The notes under the pieces: generated by a model
Database searches by the model: none
The model's input: only the letters and a program-made list of their open reading frames with translations
What the model was told of the DNA's origin: nothing
Assembly: GCA_964550025.1 (NCBI GenBank)
Contig: CAZJYI010000036.1
Location: 16,024 to 80,023, forward strand
Direction: 5' to 3'
Origin: CAZJYI01 sp964550025
GTDB taxonomy: Bacteria > Verrucomicrobiota > Kiritimatiellia > UBA8416 > CAYOBW01
Length of the DNA stretch: 64,000 bases
Made by a program: the position numbers and the translations under genes
Shown: in pieces, positions 42,218 to 50,673 of the stretch
Position numbering within the stretch: position 1 is the stretch's first letter
Layout: every line of letters begins with the position of its first letter

Positions 42218-44416
42218 TCACTTCTTCCCCTCGTACTTGCCCAGCAGCTCCAGCGCGCGCTTGACGTGCTTCTCGTTCTTGCTGGTGTCGGCAATCCTCT
42301 TCAGCACACCCAGTGCCTTGTCTTTCGACTCCCTGTTCCTGCCCAGCCGATCCGCCAGCGACAGGCACGCTGACTCCGCTTCGTTCGGGAACTCCTTGCC
42401 GTCCAGGGCCACCTCCGCCAGCACGAGTGCGTCGCCGTGGTAGACCTTGGCAACCGCGCCGATCACCATTTTCTTCTCGTCCGGTCTCCGCGCCATCTCC
42501 ATGGCAGACTTGTACTGCGCCACGTTTTCCTTGTCCGAGCGCTCCCCGCGCGACTTCTCCACCAGGCTGACCGCGCCGCGCAACGCGAGCACGTGGTGCT
42601 TCGTGTCGTCCGTCGTGCGCGCCAGCTCGAGGAGCTGCGGCAGGACCTCCGTCGTCTGCCATTCGGAAAGTGCACGCACAGCCGCATCCTTCACACCCGC
42701 GTCGGCGTCTTCCAGCGCCTTCCGCACGGGGCCAAGACAGGAAGAACCGCCAATCCGCCCGAGGGTCCGCACGACATCCGCCCGCAACGCCGCAGAAGCG
42801 TCACCGGCCAGGCTGGACAGTTCAGCGACAATCTCGCCTCTCGCTGGCGAACGCCGAGCCAGCTTGCCGATCGCGTCCGACAGCATGGCACGCTCGCCGC
42901 CGTCCGGCGTCTTGCGGAGCATCTCGATCAACCGTCCGGCATCTTCATCGGATCCCAGCGTGCCCAGCGCCTTCGTCGCAGCCGCCCGCACGGCCGCATC
43001 CTTGTGCTCCAGGGCACCGGCAACGGCGGCCCGCTGTCCCGTGGCCATCCGCGCCGCAAGCACTTCCAGGAGCCGGCAGGCCACCGCGGTATCCGCGCCG
43101 GCCAGAGAAGAAGCCATGACTTTCTCCACCGCTTCTCCGGGCTGAATGCGCCGCAAGGCCTTCATCGCCGCATCGCGAATCCCTCCGTCCGCGTCCGCCA
43201 CAAAGGCCATCAGCATGGCGACGGTCCGCCCGTCCGCGCTCCCGCTCACGGCATCTATCGCAGCCAAACGGACTCCCTTCGACGCGTCCATCATGCCCGC
43301 GAAGATCACATTGGGAGCGGCGGCGAAACCGAGGAACGCGACCTCCCGAACAAAAATCGCCCGCACCTTCTCATCATCCGCGAATGTGTTGAACCATATC
43401 ATCTCGCGCACGGTCATACCGGCCGCGGCCCGCACGGCCGTCAACGACAACCGGGCGTCCTGCGCACGACAGCTCTCCGCAATCAGCGCCACCGCCTTCT
43501 TCGTGCCGACCTTTGCCAGCCCGCTGATAACGGCGCACCGCAACGGCACGTCAACCGGATCGGAAGCCGAATCCCACAGTTTCAGCAGCAACGCCTCCGC
43601 GTCGTTCTGCCTGTTCTCCTCGACCAGCCGCCGTGCCAGGCGCAGGCAAGCGCCGCGCATCATTCCCTTCTCCAGGATCGAAGAGGCACTCACGGCCTGG
43701 AACAGCGCTCCGGCGATCGACGGGTCACCGATCTCTGCCAACGCGTCGGCCGCGACCACCCGCATGTCACGGTCAGAGTCGGCGAGGGCCTGCCTCAACA
43801 ACGGAATGGCCTTGTGGTCGCGCAGTTCGCCCAAGCCCCGTAAGACCGTCATGCGCGTCTTGCCGGCAACCTTGGCTACCCGGCGCAGCTCCGCAGCGGC
43901 TGCATCGCCGCCGAACGAGAACAGCGCCTGGCTGGCGTACTCGCAGAGTTCGGCGTCGAGAAGCAGCTTGCCGATTGCCGGAATGGCTTCGCGTCCGCGC
44001 GCATGCAGCAACTCGCGCAGCACAATGGCCTTGGTTGTCGCCTTCTTCTCTCCCGCGAGCGTCGCCGCAAGCGCATCCACCAACAGGCGCCGGTCCTTGT
44101 CGCGACCGGGCTGCCCCAGGTGCGTCACCAGGCCGTGCAATGCATACGATGGCTGGAAGTCCTTTCCCGGCCCTGCCGCGTCGACCATGTCGACCAGCGC
44201 GCTCACACTTTCCGCCCCGCCCTTCCAGATCTCGTCCCAGAGCTTCTCCGCATCGGCGCGGTCCGGCCCCACGTATCGGCCGTTGTTGACTTCAGGCAAC
44301 GCCTTGACCAGGGCGGTCAGGCCATCGGCCGGAGCCTCCTGACCCATGGTCTGCATGGCGACCAGAAAGGCAACCATGGCCCCCACGGTCCTGAGCATGG
44401 TGTTCGTCTTGTTCAT
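42218..44416 (-). CDS. Secreted HEAT-repeat protein
   Basis: 732 residues from the ATG at 44416, preceded by GAGGAG. N-terminal signal peptide (MLRTVGAMVAFLVAMQTMGQ). Almost the whole mature chain consists of HEAT/PBS-lyase-type helix pairs of about 31-38 residues, with the DxxxxVRxxAAxALGxLG pattern (DRDMRVVAADALAEIGD, AAVRAAATKALGTLGSD, ASAALRADVVRTLGRIGG, AGVKDAAVRALSEWQ). Such solenoids bind proteins; no catalytic site is visible. It begins 23 bp after the Gfo/Idh/MocA oxidoreductase and may be cotranscribed with it. GC-rich Ala/Asp/Arg codon use is like that of its neighbours. Confidence 0.82.
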   Translation of the reverse strand: MNKTNTMLRTVGAMVAFLVAMQTMGQEAPADGLTALVKALPEVNNGRYVGPDRADAEKLWDEIWKGGAESVSALVDMVDAAGPGKDFQPSYALHGLVTHLGQPGRDKDRRLLVDALAATLAGEKKATTKAIVLRELLHARGREAIPAIGKLLLDAELCEYASQALFSFGGDAAAAELRRVAKVAGKTRMTVLRGLGELRDHKAIPLLRQALADSDRDMRVVAADALAEIGDPSIAGALFQAVSASSILEKGMMRGACLRLARRLVEENRQNDAEALLLKLWDSASDPVDVPLRCAVISGLAKVGTKKAVALIAESCRAQDARLSLTAVRAAAGMTVREMIWFNTFADDEKVRAIFVREVAFLGFAAAPNVIFAGMMDASKGVRLAAIDAVSGSADGRTVAMLMAFVADADGGIRDAAMKALRRIQPGEAVEKVMASSLAGADTAVACRLLEVLAARMATGQRAAVAGALEHKDAAVRAAATKALGTLGSDEDAGRLIEMLRKTPDGGERAMLSDAIGKLARRSPARGEIVAELSSLAGDASAALRADVVRTLGRIGGSSCLGPVRKALEDADAGVKDAAVRALSEWQTTEVLPQLLELARTTDDTKHHVLALRGAVSLVEKSRGERSDKENVAQYKSAMEMARRPDEKKMVIGAVAKVYHGDALVLAEVALDGKEFPNEAESACLSLADRLGRNRESKDKALGVLKRIADTSKNEKHVKRALELLGKYEGKK

Positions 44417-44439
44417 TGTCCGTGTCTCCTCTCCGCGAA

Positions 44440-45708
44440 TCACACGTGCCACGGGGCCCGCATCGGTTGATGGATGAGTGAGTTGGCCTGCTCGTCGCCG
44501 ACGATCTCCTCCTTGGCCGGGTCGAACTCAATGGAGCGGCCCATCCGAATGGAGATGTTCATCAAGTGGATGACGGCAATCGTGTGGTGCGCGTGCGTCA
44601 CGATCTGCACCGGGTCCCGCAGGTTGTTGGTCGCGGGAATGGGGCCCGGAAGCTGGTACTCCTTCAGTGCCTCCAGCAGCCACGGCGGGTCCGTGCGTGC
44701 GACGCGTCCCTTGTTGCCCCTTTCCAGGTAGAGCACCCCCTTGGGTCCTTCAAGGTATACACCGCGCTCCGAGGCCGGCGTCGCGTTGGCCCTGCAACCG
44801 CTGTCCATGACCAGCGTCGTGCCGCCCGCATACGTCAGCTTGCCGGAGTACCAGATGCCTACGGCCTGTTCGTCCGATGGCGGTGCATCGCTCTCGATCT
44901 TCACCGGCGATGTGTTTCCCTTGTCGATAGCGCCGATGATGCCGTTGAGGATATGCCCGCCCATGTCGGACACCCCTCCCCCGTCGTAATCCCAGTACCC
45001 GCGATGGCTTCCGCCATGCCGGTGCGGCTGGAAGGGCCGCAGCGGCGACGGTCCGCAGTACATGTCCCAGTCGAGCCAGTCCGGGATCGGCTGCGTTGGC
45101 GCGTTGACGAGACCCGTCCACTGCCGCACCTTGAACGGGCATCCGAGCGCGTCCGCCTGATAAACGGTCAGCGGCCAGCCCAGCAGGCGGCTGTGGTAGG
45201 CCTTGGCGGCGAGATCCATTGGCGTCCCCGTGCAGTAGGCACCGTAGCGAAAACGGCACCCGTAGCGGCGAATGGCCTCAACCACGGCACGGCCTTCGCC
45301 GATCGTTCGGGCCAGCGGCTTCTCGCACATCACGTGCTTGCCGGCCTTTGCCGTCATGATGCTCATGACCGCGTGCCAGTGCGGCGGCGGCGCGATGAAC
45401 ACCTCGTCAATGTCCGGGCGGTCAAGGATGTAGCGGAAATCCGTGTAGCCCTTGCAATCCGGCCCGGCTCGCTCGAGTCCACGTTCCATCCGGCGCTTGT
45501 CGACCTCACACACGGCCAAGGTGCGCCGGTTGCCGTCCTTTCGCACAAACCCCATACCGCGACCCAGTCCTATTGCCGCCGTGCCTACGACCTCACTGGG
45601 CGGGGTATTGCCCGGTCCTCCGAGCACGTGCCGCGGCACGACGCTCGCCGCGGCCACACCCGCGGATGCCCTGGTCAGGAACTTCCTTCGTGACAACTTC
45701 TCTCTCAT
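44440..45708 (-). CDS. Tat-exported Gfo/Idh/MocA-family oxidoreductase
   Basis: 422 residues. A twin-arginine signal at the N-terminus (LSRRKFLTRASAGVAAASVV) sends a folded, cofactor-loaded protein across the membrane. The NAD(P)-binding Rossmann fold follows with an atypical glycine pattern (AAIGLGRGMGFV). The family motif EKPLA is at about 130 (HVMCEKPLARTIGEG), and DYDGGGVSDMGGHILNGII carries the (D/H)xGxH catalytic-type block. This exported subgroup is common in PVC and Bacteroidetes genomes. It acts on sugars or sugar acids in the periplasm, some members using tightly bound NAD. AAGGAG precedes the ATG. The neighbouring genes do not identify the substrate. Confidence 0.87.
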   Translation of the reverse strand: MREKLSRRKFLTRASAGVAAASVVPRHVLGGPGNTPPSEVVGTAAIGLGRGMGFVRKDGNRRTLAVCEVDKRRMERGLERAGPDCKGYTDFRYILDRPDIDEVFIAPPPHWHAVMSIMTAKAGKHVMCEKPLARTIGEGRAVVEAIRRYGCRFRYGAYCTGTPMDLAAKAYHSRLLGWPLTVYQADALGCPFKVRQWTGLVNAPTQPIPDWLDWDMYCGPSPLRPFQPHRHGGSHRGYWDYDGGGVSDMGGHILNGIIGAIDKGNTSPVKIESDAPPSDEQAVGIWYSGKLTYAGGTTLVMDSGCRANATPASERGVYLEGPKGVLYLERGNKGRVARTDPPWLLEALKEYQLPGPIPATNNLRDPVQIVTHAHHTIAVIHLMNISIRMGRSIEFDPAKEEIVGDEQANSLIHQPMRAPWHV

Positions 45709-45723
45709 GCCTCCGCTCCTTTC

Positions 45724-46395
45724 CTAGATCCCCAGACAGTTCTTTTCCCTGTAGAAGACAGCCGTTTTCACAATTCCCCTGTCCCCCGACTTCAGCCCTT
45801 CGAACTCCAGTTTCTTGAAGCCCTTCTCCTGCAATTGGTCGAATCCATCGAAGTAGTCTTCCGTGGTGGAATCGTCCCAAATGATCACACCGTCGGGTTT
45901 GAGATACGGCACGGTGTTAATGCAGCTATCGACTCGGTCGGAGCCATCGATGACGGCGACATCAAAGAGCAGACCGTCATTCGTTTCGGACACGTGTTTC
46001 GCGTATTGGCTGTACGACACGTCGCCGTCCGGTGTGCACAGAGACACCTGCGCGTTTCCCGGCAGACGGTCCTTCAGCATGTCCCTGAAGAAGTCGTCGT
46101 CCTCGACGGCATAGACCGCCTTGGTGTGTCTCGCCCAGAAAACCGTGGAGTAGCCGGAACCAAACTCCAGCACGGTCATATCGTCCTTCAGACGCTCCGT
46201 GACAAACGCGACAAAAGCGTAGTTCATCCAAGGCAATTCATTGCCCTCGGCATCGCAGGGATATCCCTTCAGGATGCTCTTCACCCACCCCGTGGCACGC
46301 AGATAGCCCTTCTTTCTAGTGCACAGCAGGCGGAGGTAATTCAGCAATCTAAAGACGGACAGGTGCTTCCTGGCAAACCACTTGAGGCTCTTCAT
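45724..46395 (-). CDS. Class I SAM-dependent methyltransferase-like protein
   Basis: 223 residues. Motif I is VLEFGSGYSTVFWAR, followed by AVYAVEDDDFFRDML (acidic strand 2), LLFDVAVIDGSDR (motif II/III) and YLKPDGVIIWDDSTTEDY. These match the FkbM/class 24-like 'surface polysaccharide' methyltransferases that lack a fusion partner. Basic N-terminal 40 residues, no signal peptide. GAGGAAG lies ahead of the ATG. It ends 15 bp before the oxidoreductase gene, so they may be one transcript. Probably modifies a surface glycan or lipid; the acceptor is unknown. Confidence 0.72.
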   Translation of the reverse strand: MKSLKWFARKHLSVFRLLNYLRLLCTRKKGYLRATGWVKSILKGYPCDAEGNELPWMNYAFVAFVTERLKDDMTVLEFGSGYSTVFWARHTKAVYAVEDDDFFRDMLKDRLPGNAQVSLCTPDGDVSYSQYAKHVSETNDGLLFDVAVIDGSDRVDSCINTVPYLKPDGVIIWDDSTTEDYFDGFDQLQEKGFKKLEFEGLKSGDRGIVKTAVFYREKNCLGI

Positions 46396-46578
46396 ACACG
46401 GCTTCCTCTACCACGATCCCGCGGCCACGCGCCGCAAGAGAACTGCATTCCGGACAGGCGGTGAATGGGACGCAGTATATGTTGCCGATGCGCCACCCGA
46501 AACCACAAAATGGCATTCACACCACTACTCCGTTGCGCTCTGCCCGAACCGGTGTGATCTCTCTCGCGGTCCGCCTCC

Positions 46579-46776
46579 AGTACCGCCGGCTTTCAGCCGG
46601 TGAGAAGTACCGCCGGCTTTCAGCCGGNNNNNNNNNNNNNNNNNNNNNNNNNNNNNNNNNNNNNNNNNNNNNNNNNNNNNNNNNNNNNNNNNNNNNNNNN
46701 NNNNNNNNNNNNNNNNNNNNNNNNNNNAGTACCGCCGGCTTTCAGCCGGTGAGAAGTACCGCCGGCTTTCAGCCGG
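46579..46776 (+). repeat. 27-bp tandem hairpin repeat interrupted by a 100-N assembly gap
   Basis: Two complete or near-complete units lie on each side of the N run (46628-46727). Each 27-bp unit starts AGTACCGCCGGCTTTCAGCC and carries the palindrome CCGGCT-TTC-AGCCGG followed by TGAGA. The array continues to the edges of the gap on both sides, so the true copy number is unknown and the assembler broke here. The array occupies the 416-bp gap between hydF and the methyltransferase gene. There are no spacers, so this is not a CRISPR. Confidence 0.85.
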
Positions 46777-46811
46777 CGACAGCCCCCACGCACCACCTGC
46801 TCCACCCGCAG

Positions 46812-48020
46812 CTAGCCACACAACCCGGAAAACGGCGAAAGCGCCCGTTCGAAGATGCCGAGGGAATAGGCGATCGCCACGCCATAGTTCGTGATGGGAA
46901 TCCCCGCCTCGCGGCAGAGAAGTACCCGGTGCAGCAACTGACGGCGATTGAATGTACAGCTGCCGCAATGGACAACGAGGCGGTACGGGCTGAGGTCGCC
47001 GGGGAAGTCGTTTCCCTGCACGGTGTCGAACTGCAGCCCGACTCCGGTGTACTGCCTGATCCAGCGGGGTAGCTTCACGCGCCCGATGTCCTCGCCGATC
47101 GGATGGTGAGTACAGCCCTCAGCCACGAGGATGCGATCGCCTCTGTGGAGGTCGTCAATGGCCCTTGCCCCTTCGACGAATGTCGGCAGGTCGCCACGCA
47201 CGCGGGCCATGAGGATCGAGAAAGACGTCATGGGGATTTCGTCGGGCGTGTCGCCGACTACGCGGAGAAACGCCTGCGAATCGGTAACCACCAGGGCCGG
47301 CGGGCGACGCAGGTTGTCCAGCGCCAGCCTCAGTTCCCTCTCCTTCACGACCATGCAGCACGCGTCGTGATCAAGGGCGTCGCGGATGGTCTGAACCTGC
47401 GGCATGATCAACCGCCCCTTCGGGGCTTCGAGATCTATCGGAACGACCAGCACAACCGTATCGGAAGGTCGGACGAGATCGCCGATGATGGTGGGCGTCC
47501 GGATCATGTCGTCGGGCAGGATGTCCAGAAGCGTCTCTCTGAACGCGCCAACGTTCTCCCCGGTTTGCGCCGTAATGCAGATCGTGGCCAGACCGTCAGC
47601 GGCAAGTCGCTCGAGCAGTTCGTCACCCGGTCTCTGCAGGTCGCACTTGTTGAAGACGACAACCACCGGAACCTCCCGCTGCCGAAGCTCGTCGATCAGC
47701 GCATCCTCGAACGCGTCCCACTCCCGAGCGGAGGCCACCACCACGCCGAGGTCGGTCCGCTCCATGGCCTTGCGACTTCGGGCAATGCGCTCTTCACCCA
47801 GCCTCCCCCCGTCGTCGAGACCGGCCGTATCGATGAACAACACGGGGCCGATCGGCAACAACTCCATGGCCTTCTCCACGGGATCGGTCGTCGTCCCCGG
47901 CACGTCTGACACGATGGAAACCTGCTGACGGGTGACGGCGTTGATGAAGGAGGACTTCCCGACATTGCGTCGGCCGTAAACGCCAATCTGCAGACGCAGG
48001 CTTTTCGGTGTTTTCTGCAT
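46812..48020 (-). CDS. hydF: [FeFe]-hydrogenase maturation GTPase HydF
   Basis: 402 residues; start at 48020 chosen for the GGGAGA site. The GTPase domain (about 8-170) has the P-loop GRRNVGKSS, DVPGTTTDP (G2), DTAGLDD (G3) and NKCD (G4). A dimerisation domain follows. The C-terminal cluster-binding domain has the HydF signature: Cys-x-His in EGCTHHPIGED and, about 45 residues on, VHCGSCTFNRRQ (HCxxC). HydF is the scaffold on which the 2Fe subcluster is built by HydE and HydG before delivery to HydA. Last gene of the operon, 81 bp after hydE. The tail GLCG is ordinary for the family. Confidence 0.95.
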   Translation of the reverse strand: MQKTPKSLRLQIGVYGRRNVGKSSFINAVTRQQVSIVSDVPGTTTDPVEKAMELLPIGPVLFIDTAGLDDGGRLGEERIARSRKAMERTDLGVVVASAREWDAFEDALIDELRQREVPVVVVFNKCDLQRPGDELLERLAADGLATICITAQTGENVGAFRETLLDILPDDMIRTPTIIGDLVRPSDTVVLVVPIDLEAPKGRLIMPQVQTIRDALDHDACCMVVKERELRLALDNLRRPPALVVTDSQAFLRVVGDTPDEIPMTSFSILMARVRGDLPTFVEGARAIDDLHRGDRILVAEGCTHHPIGEDIGRVKLPRWIRQYTGVGLQFDTVQGNDFPGDLSPYRLVVHCGSCTFNRRQLLHRVLLCREAGIPITNYGVAIAYSLGIFERALSPFSGLCG

Positions 48021-48071
48021 GACTTCTCCCTGATACCCCTTCTCTACGAGCATACCTGCCACTGCCACAAC

Positions 48072-48091
48072 GTAGCCACGAGCGTGGCTAC
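48072..48091. repeat. Perfect 8-bp stem-loop between hydE and hydF
   Basis: GTAGCCAC-GAGC-GTGGCTAC, an uninterrupted palindrome with a 4-base loop, 51 bp upstream of the hydF start. It looks like a GTAGCCAC-type REP element. It could also stabilise or attenuate the mRNA ahead of hydF. Confidence 0.6.
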
Positions 48092-48101
48092 TTGAGCCGG
48101 C

Positions 48102-49235
48102 TCATCCCCTATGCCTGTTTTCCAGCTCAAGCCGCTTACCCGTCCCCCTGCCGCTCGCGGCAAGCCGCCTGCCAAAACGGGGGGAATCTCCCCACGCGTT
48201 GTAGCCGATCGTTTCGCCAATCCCCGCAATACGTCCTGCCAGGCAACCCCGACACATGTCGGCATTCTCATCCAGGCATGGCTTGTTGTCATACAACTGG
48301 TACGCGGGACGGAAACGCGTATCGGTGACATTCGGCATGATGATATTGGCCCCGGCCTGCAGGCCTCGTTCGCGCCCGCGCGGATCCAGGGCCTGGAGCG
48401 CTGTCGTCGCGGCAATGTTGATGTCGGGCATAACCAGGCGGGTCACCGCAATCATGTTCAACGCCCTGACCAACTGCCGCTCCGTATCAAAGTCTCCCGC
48501 GTTCTCCGCCATCGGCGTCTGGCGGTGCGGGATGTACGGCCCCATGCCGATCATGTCCACGTCCATGGTCCGGAAAAACTCGATATCGCGCGCGAGGTGT
48601 TCACTGTCCTGACCGGGCAGACCGATCATAACGCCGGTGCCGACCTGGTAGCCGGCCGCACGGAGCGCTTCCAGGCTTCGATAGCGCGCATCGAAATCGT
48701 GGTCGGATGGATGCAATCTCCGGTACAGCTCGGTGTCCGATGTTTCGATGCGCAACAGGTAGCGATGCGCTCCGGCGTCGAACCAGCGACGATAGGTTTC
48801 GGCGCCCTGTTCGCCCAGAGACAGCGTCACACCCAGTTCACCCTTGCTGCTCTGCTTGATCGTGCGCACGACCCGTTCGACCATGCGTACAAACTCGGCA
48901 TCCTGCCGTTCGCCGGACTGAAGGACCACCGAACCGTAGCCGCTCTCATGCGCCCACTTCGCCGCGCCGACAATCTCGTCCTCGGCCATCGTGTACCGTT
49001 GAACGTGTCGATTGCTTCTACGGATCCCACAGTAGAAACAGTCTTTTGCGCAGCGGTTGCTGAACTCGATGATCCCGCGAAAGTGGACGGTGGTGCCAAT
49101 GCACCTGAGCTTGGTCGCGTAGGCCGCGGCGCGCAGGCGGGCCACTTCTTCCGGCTTCTCGCAACGTAACAGACGGGCCAGGTCCGTCGTAGCCACGGCG
49201 TGTCCCGCTTCAAGTCTGTCCAGAATCTTGTTCAT
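48102..49235 (-). CDS. hydE: [FeFe]-hydrogenase maturase, radical SAM enzyme HydE
   Basis: 377 residues; start at 49235 (MNKILDRLEAGHAV), 19 bp after hydG. The radical-SAM cluster motif C-x3-C-x2-C is CAKDCFYCG. HydE/BioB family features follow: GIIEFSNRCAKDC, VVLQSGERQD, RIETSDTELYRRLHP, MIGLPGQDSEHLARDIEF and PYIPHRQTP. A C-terminal MCRGCLAGRI provides the extra Cys residues found in some HydE. It works with HydG and HydF to make the azadithiolate-bridged 2Fe cluster. PylB is the closest paralogue, but the operon context decides in favour of HydE. Confidence 0.95.
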   Translation of the reverse strand: MNKILDRLEAGHAVATTDLARLLRCEKPEEVARLRAAAYATKLRCIGTTVHFRGIIEFSNRCAKDCFYCGIRRSNRHVQRYTMAEDEIVGAAKWAHESGYGSVVLQSGERQDAEFVRMVERVVRTIKQSSKGELGVTLSLGEQGAETYRRWFDAGAHRYLLRIETSDTELYRRLHPSDHDFDARYRSLEALRAAGYQVGTGVMIGLPGQDSEHLARDIEFFRTMDVDMIGMGPYIPHRQTPMAENAGDFDTERQLVRALNMIAVTRLVMPDINIAATTALQALDPRGRERGLQAGANIIMPNVTDTRFRPAYQLYDNKPCLDENADMCRGCLAGRIAGIGETIGYNAWGDSPRFGRRLAASGRGTGKRLELENRHRG

Positions 49236-49254
49236 GCCACCGTCTCGTCGGCTC

Positions 49255-50673
49255 CTACACGTAGACATCCCGCACACCGACCGTCCGAATGTCGTCCAGG
49301 TGTTTGCGGGTGCACTCACGCACACCGGTGCTGCCAATCCTCTCCAGCTCGCGAGCCACCAGCGTCTCCCCCTCTTCCTTCGTCAGGGGCGAGGCGTAGT
49401 CCTCCAGGTACTCCGTCAGCGTGGCAAGCGCGTTAGGCGTACAGAAGTCCCGAATGAAGCCCGGCACGGCGAACTCCATGAACTGCTCCCCGGTGCGGCC
49501 ACGCCGGTAGCAGGACGTGCAGAAGCTGGGCACGTAGTCGTGCCGAATCAGGTCCAGCATGATCTCATCCAGAGTCCGCAGGTCCCCGATCTGGAATTGC
49601 TCCCTGCTGGGGTCCTGCCCGCCGTCACGCGTGTACCCCGCCAGTTCAATGCGCGTACCCGCGTCGATCTGGGACACGCCAAACTCCATCACCTCGCGCC
49701 GAATCTCCGCCGGCTCGCGCGCGGTCAGAATCATCCCCGTGTAGGGCACGGCCAGCCGCAGAATGGCCACCAGCCGCTTGAAGTCGTGATCCGACACGCG
49801 ATAGCGCTCGTCCACGACCACGCCGTGTGCCGGTCGAATACGCGGGAAGCTGATCGTGTGCGGACCGCAGCCGAAGCGGTCCACCAGGTGACGAGCGTGG
49901 GTGACCAGCCCCAGCACCTCGAAGCGCCAGTCGTGGAGCCCGAAGAGCGCCCCGATGCCGACATCGTCGCATCCGGCCTCGTAGGCCCGGTCGAGACCGT
50001 CCAGGCGGTAGAGGTAGTCCCCCTTGTGCGTCTGCCGCGGGTGGCACGCCCGGTACGTTTCGTGGTGATAGGTTTCCTGGAAGATCTGATACGTGCCGAT
50101 GCCGGCCTCTTTGACAACGCGGTATCCGTCGTGACTCAGCGGAGCGGCATTGATGTTCACGCGGCGGATTTCGCCCGGTCCCTGTCGGATGGCGTAGCTG
50201 GTGCGCACCGTTTCGGCAATGAACTCCGGTGTGTACTGCGGATGTTCGCCGAACACCAGGATCAGGCGTTTGTGCCCCGCGTTCTCGAGCGCCACGATCT
50301 GCTGCCGAAGCTCCCCGGCATTCAGCGTCTTCCGCACGGTGGTCCGCAGGCTGCGGCGAAAGGCGCAGTACGTGCAATCGTTGATGCAGTGGTTGCCAAT
50401 GTACAGAGGCGCGAAGATCACAATCCGGTTGCCGTACACGGTGCGCTTCAACTCGCGCGCCGCCGAGAAGATCTCGTCCACGAGATCCTCGGAGGTCGCC
50501 ACCAAAAGCGCCGCGCAGTCGTTGACCGTGAGCGGCGTTTTCGCGAGGCCCTTCGCAATCACCTCGCGGACGCGCACGGCGTCTTCGCGGGTCCCCTCGA
50601 TCAACCCGGTGATCGCTGCATCGTCGATGAAGTCGACGCAACCCTTTGACAGCCTTCCGGCCGGAGCAATCAT
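49255..50673 (-). CDS. hydG: [FeFe]-hydrogenase maturase, radical SAM tyrosine lyase HydG
   Basis: 472 residues. It has the N-terminal radical-SAM motif CINDCTYCAF and the C-terminal C-x2-C-x22-C cluster site beginning CTSCYRRGRTGEQF, which distinguishes HydG from its relative ThiH. HydG splits tyrosine to yield CO and cyanide ligands on iron for the H-cluster. Family blocks LYIGNHCINDC, TYQIFQETYHHETY, GALFGLHDWRFEVLGL and ISFPRIRPA are intact. Its ATG overlaps the stop of the upstream kinase gene (50670-50673), so synthesis of the maturase is translationally coupled to the signalling genes. Confidence 0.96.
   Translation of the reverse strand: MIAPAGRLSKGCVDFIDDAAITGLIEGTREDAVRVREVIAKGLAKTPLTVNDCAALLVATSEDLVDEIFSAARELKRTVYGNRIVIFAPLYIGNHCINDCTYCAFRRSLRTTVRKTLNAGELRQQIVALENAGHKRLILVFGEHPQYTPEFIAETVRTSYAIRQGPGEIRRVNINAAPLSHDGYRVVKEAGIGTYQIFQETYHHETYRACHPRQTHKGDYLYRLDGLDRAYEAGCDDVGIGALFGLHDWRFEVLGLVTHARHLVDRFGCGPHTISFPRIRPAHGVVVDERYRVSDHDFKRLVAILRLAVPYTGMILTAREPAEIRREVMEFGVSQIDAGTRIELAGYTRDGGQDPSREQFQIGDLRTLDEIMLDLIRHDYVPSFCTSCYRRGRTGEQFMEFAVPGFIRDFCTPNALATLTEYLEDYASPLTKEEGETLVARELERIGSTGVRECTRKHLDDIRTVGVRDVYV

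Noticed and set aside
46579..46776. Possible CRISPR array
   Set aside because: Units are directly tandem with no spacers, each unit is itself a hairpin, and no cas gene is in the window.
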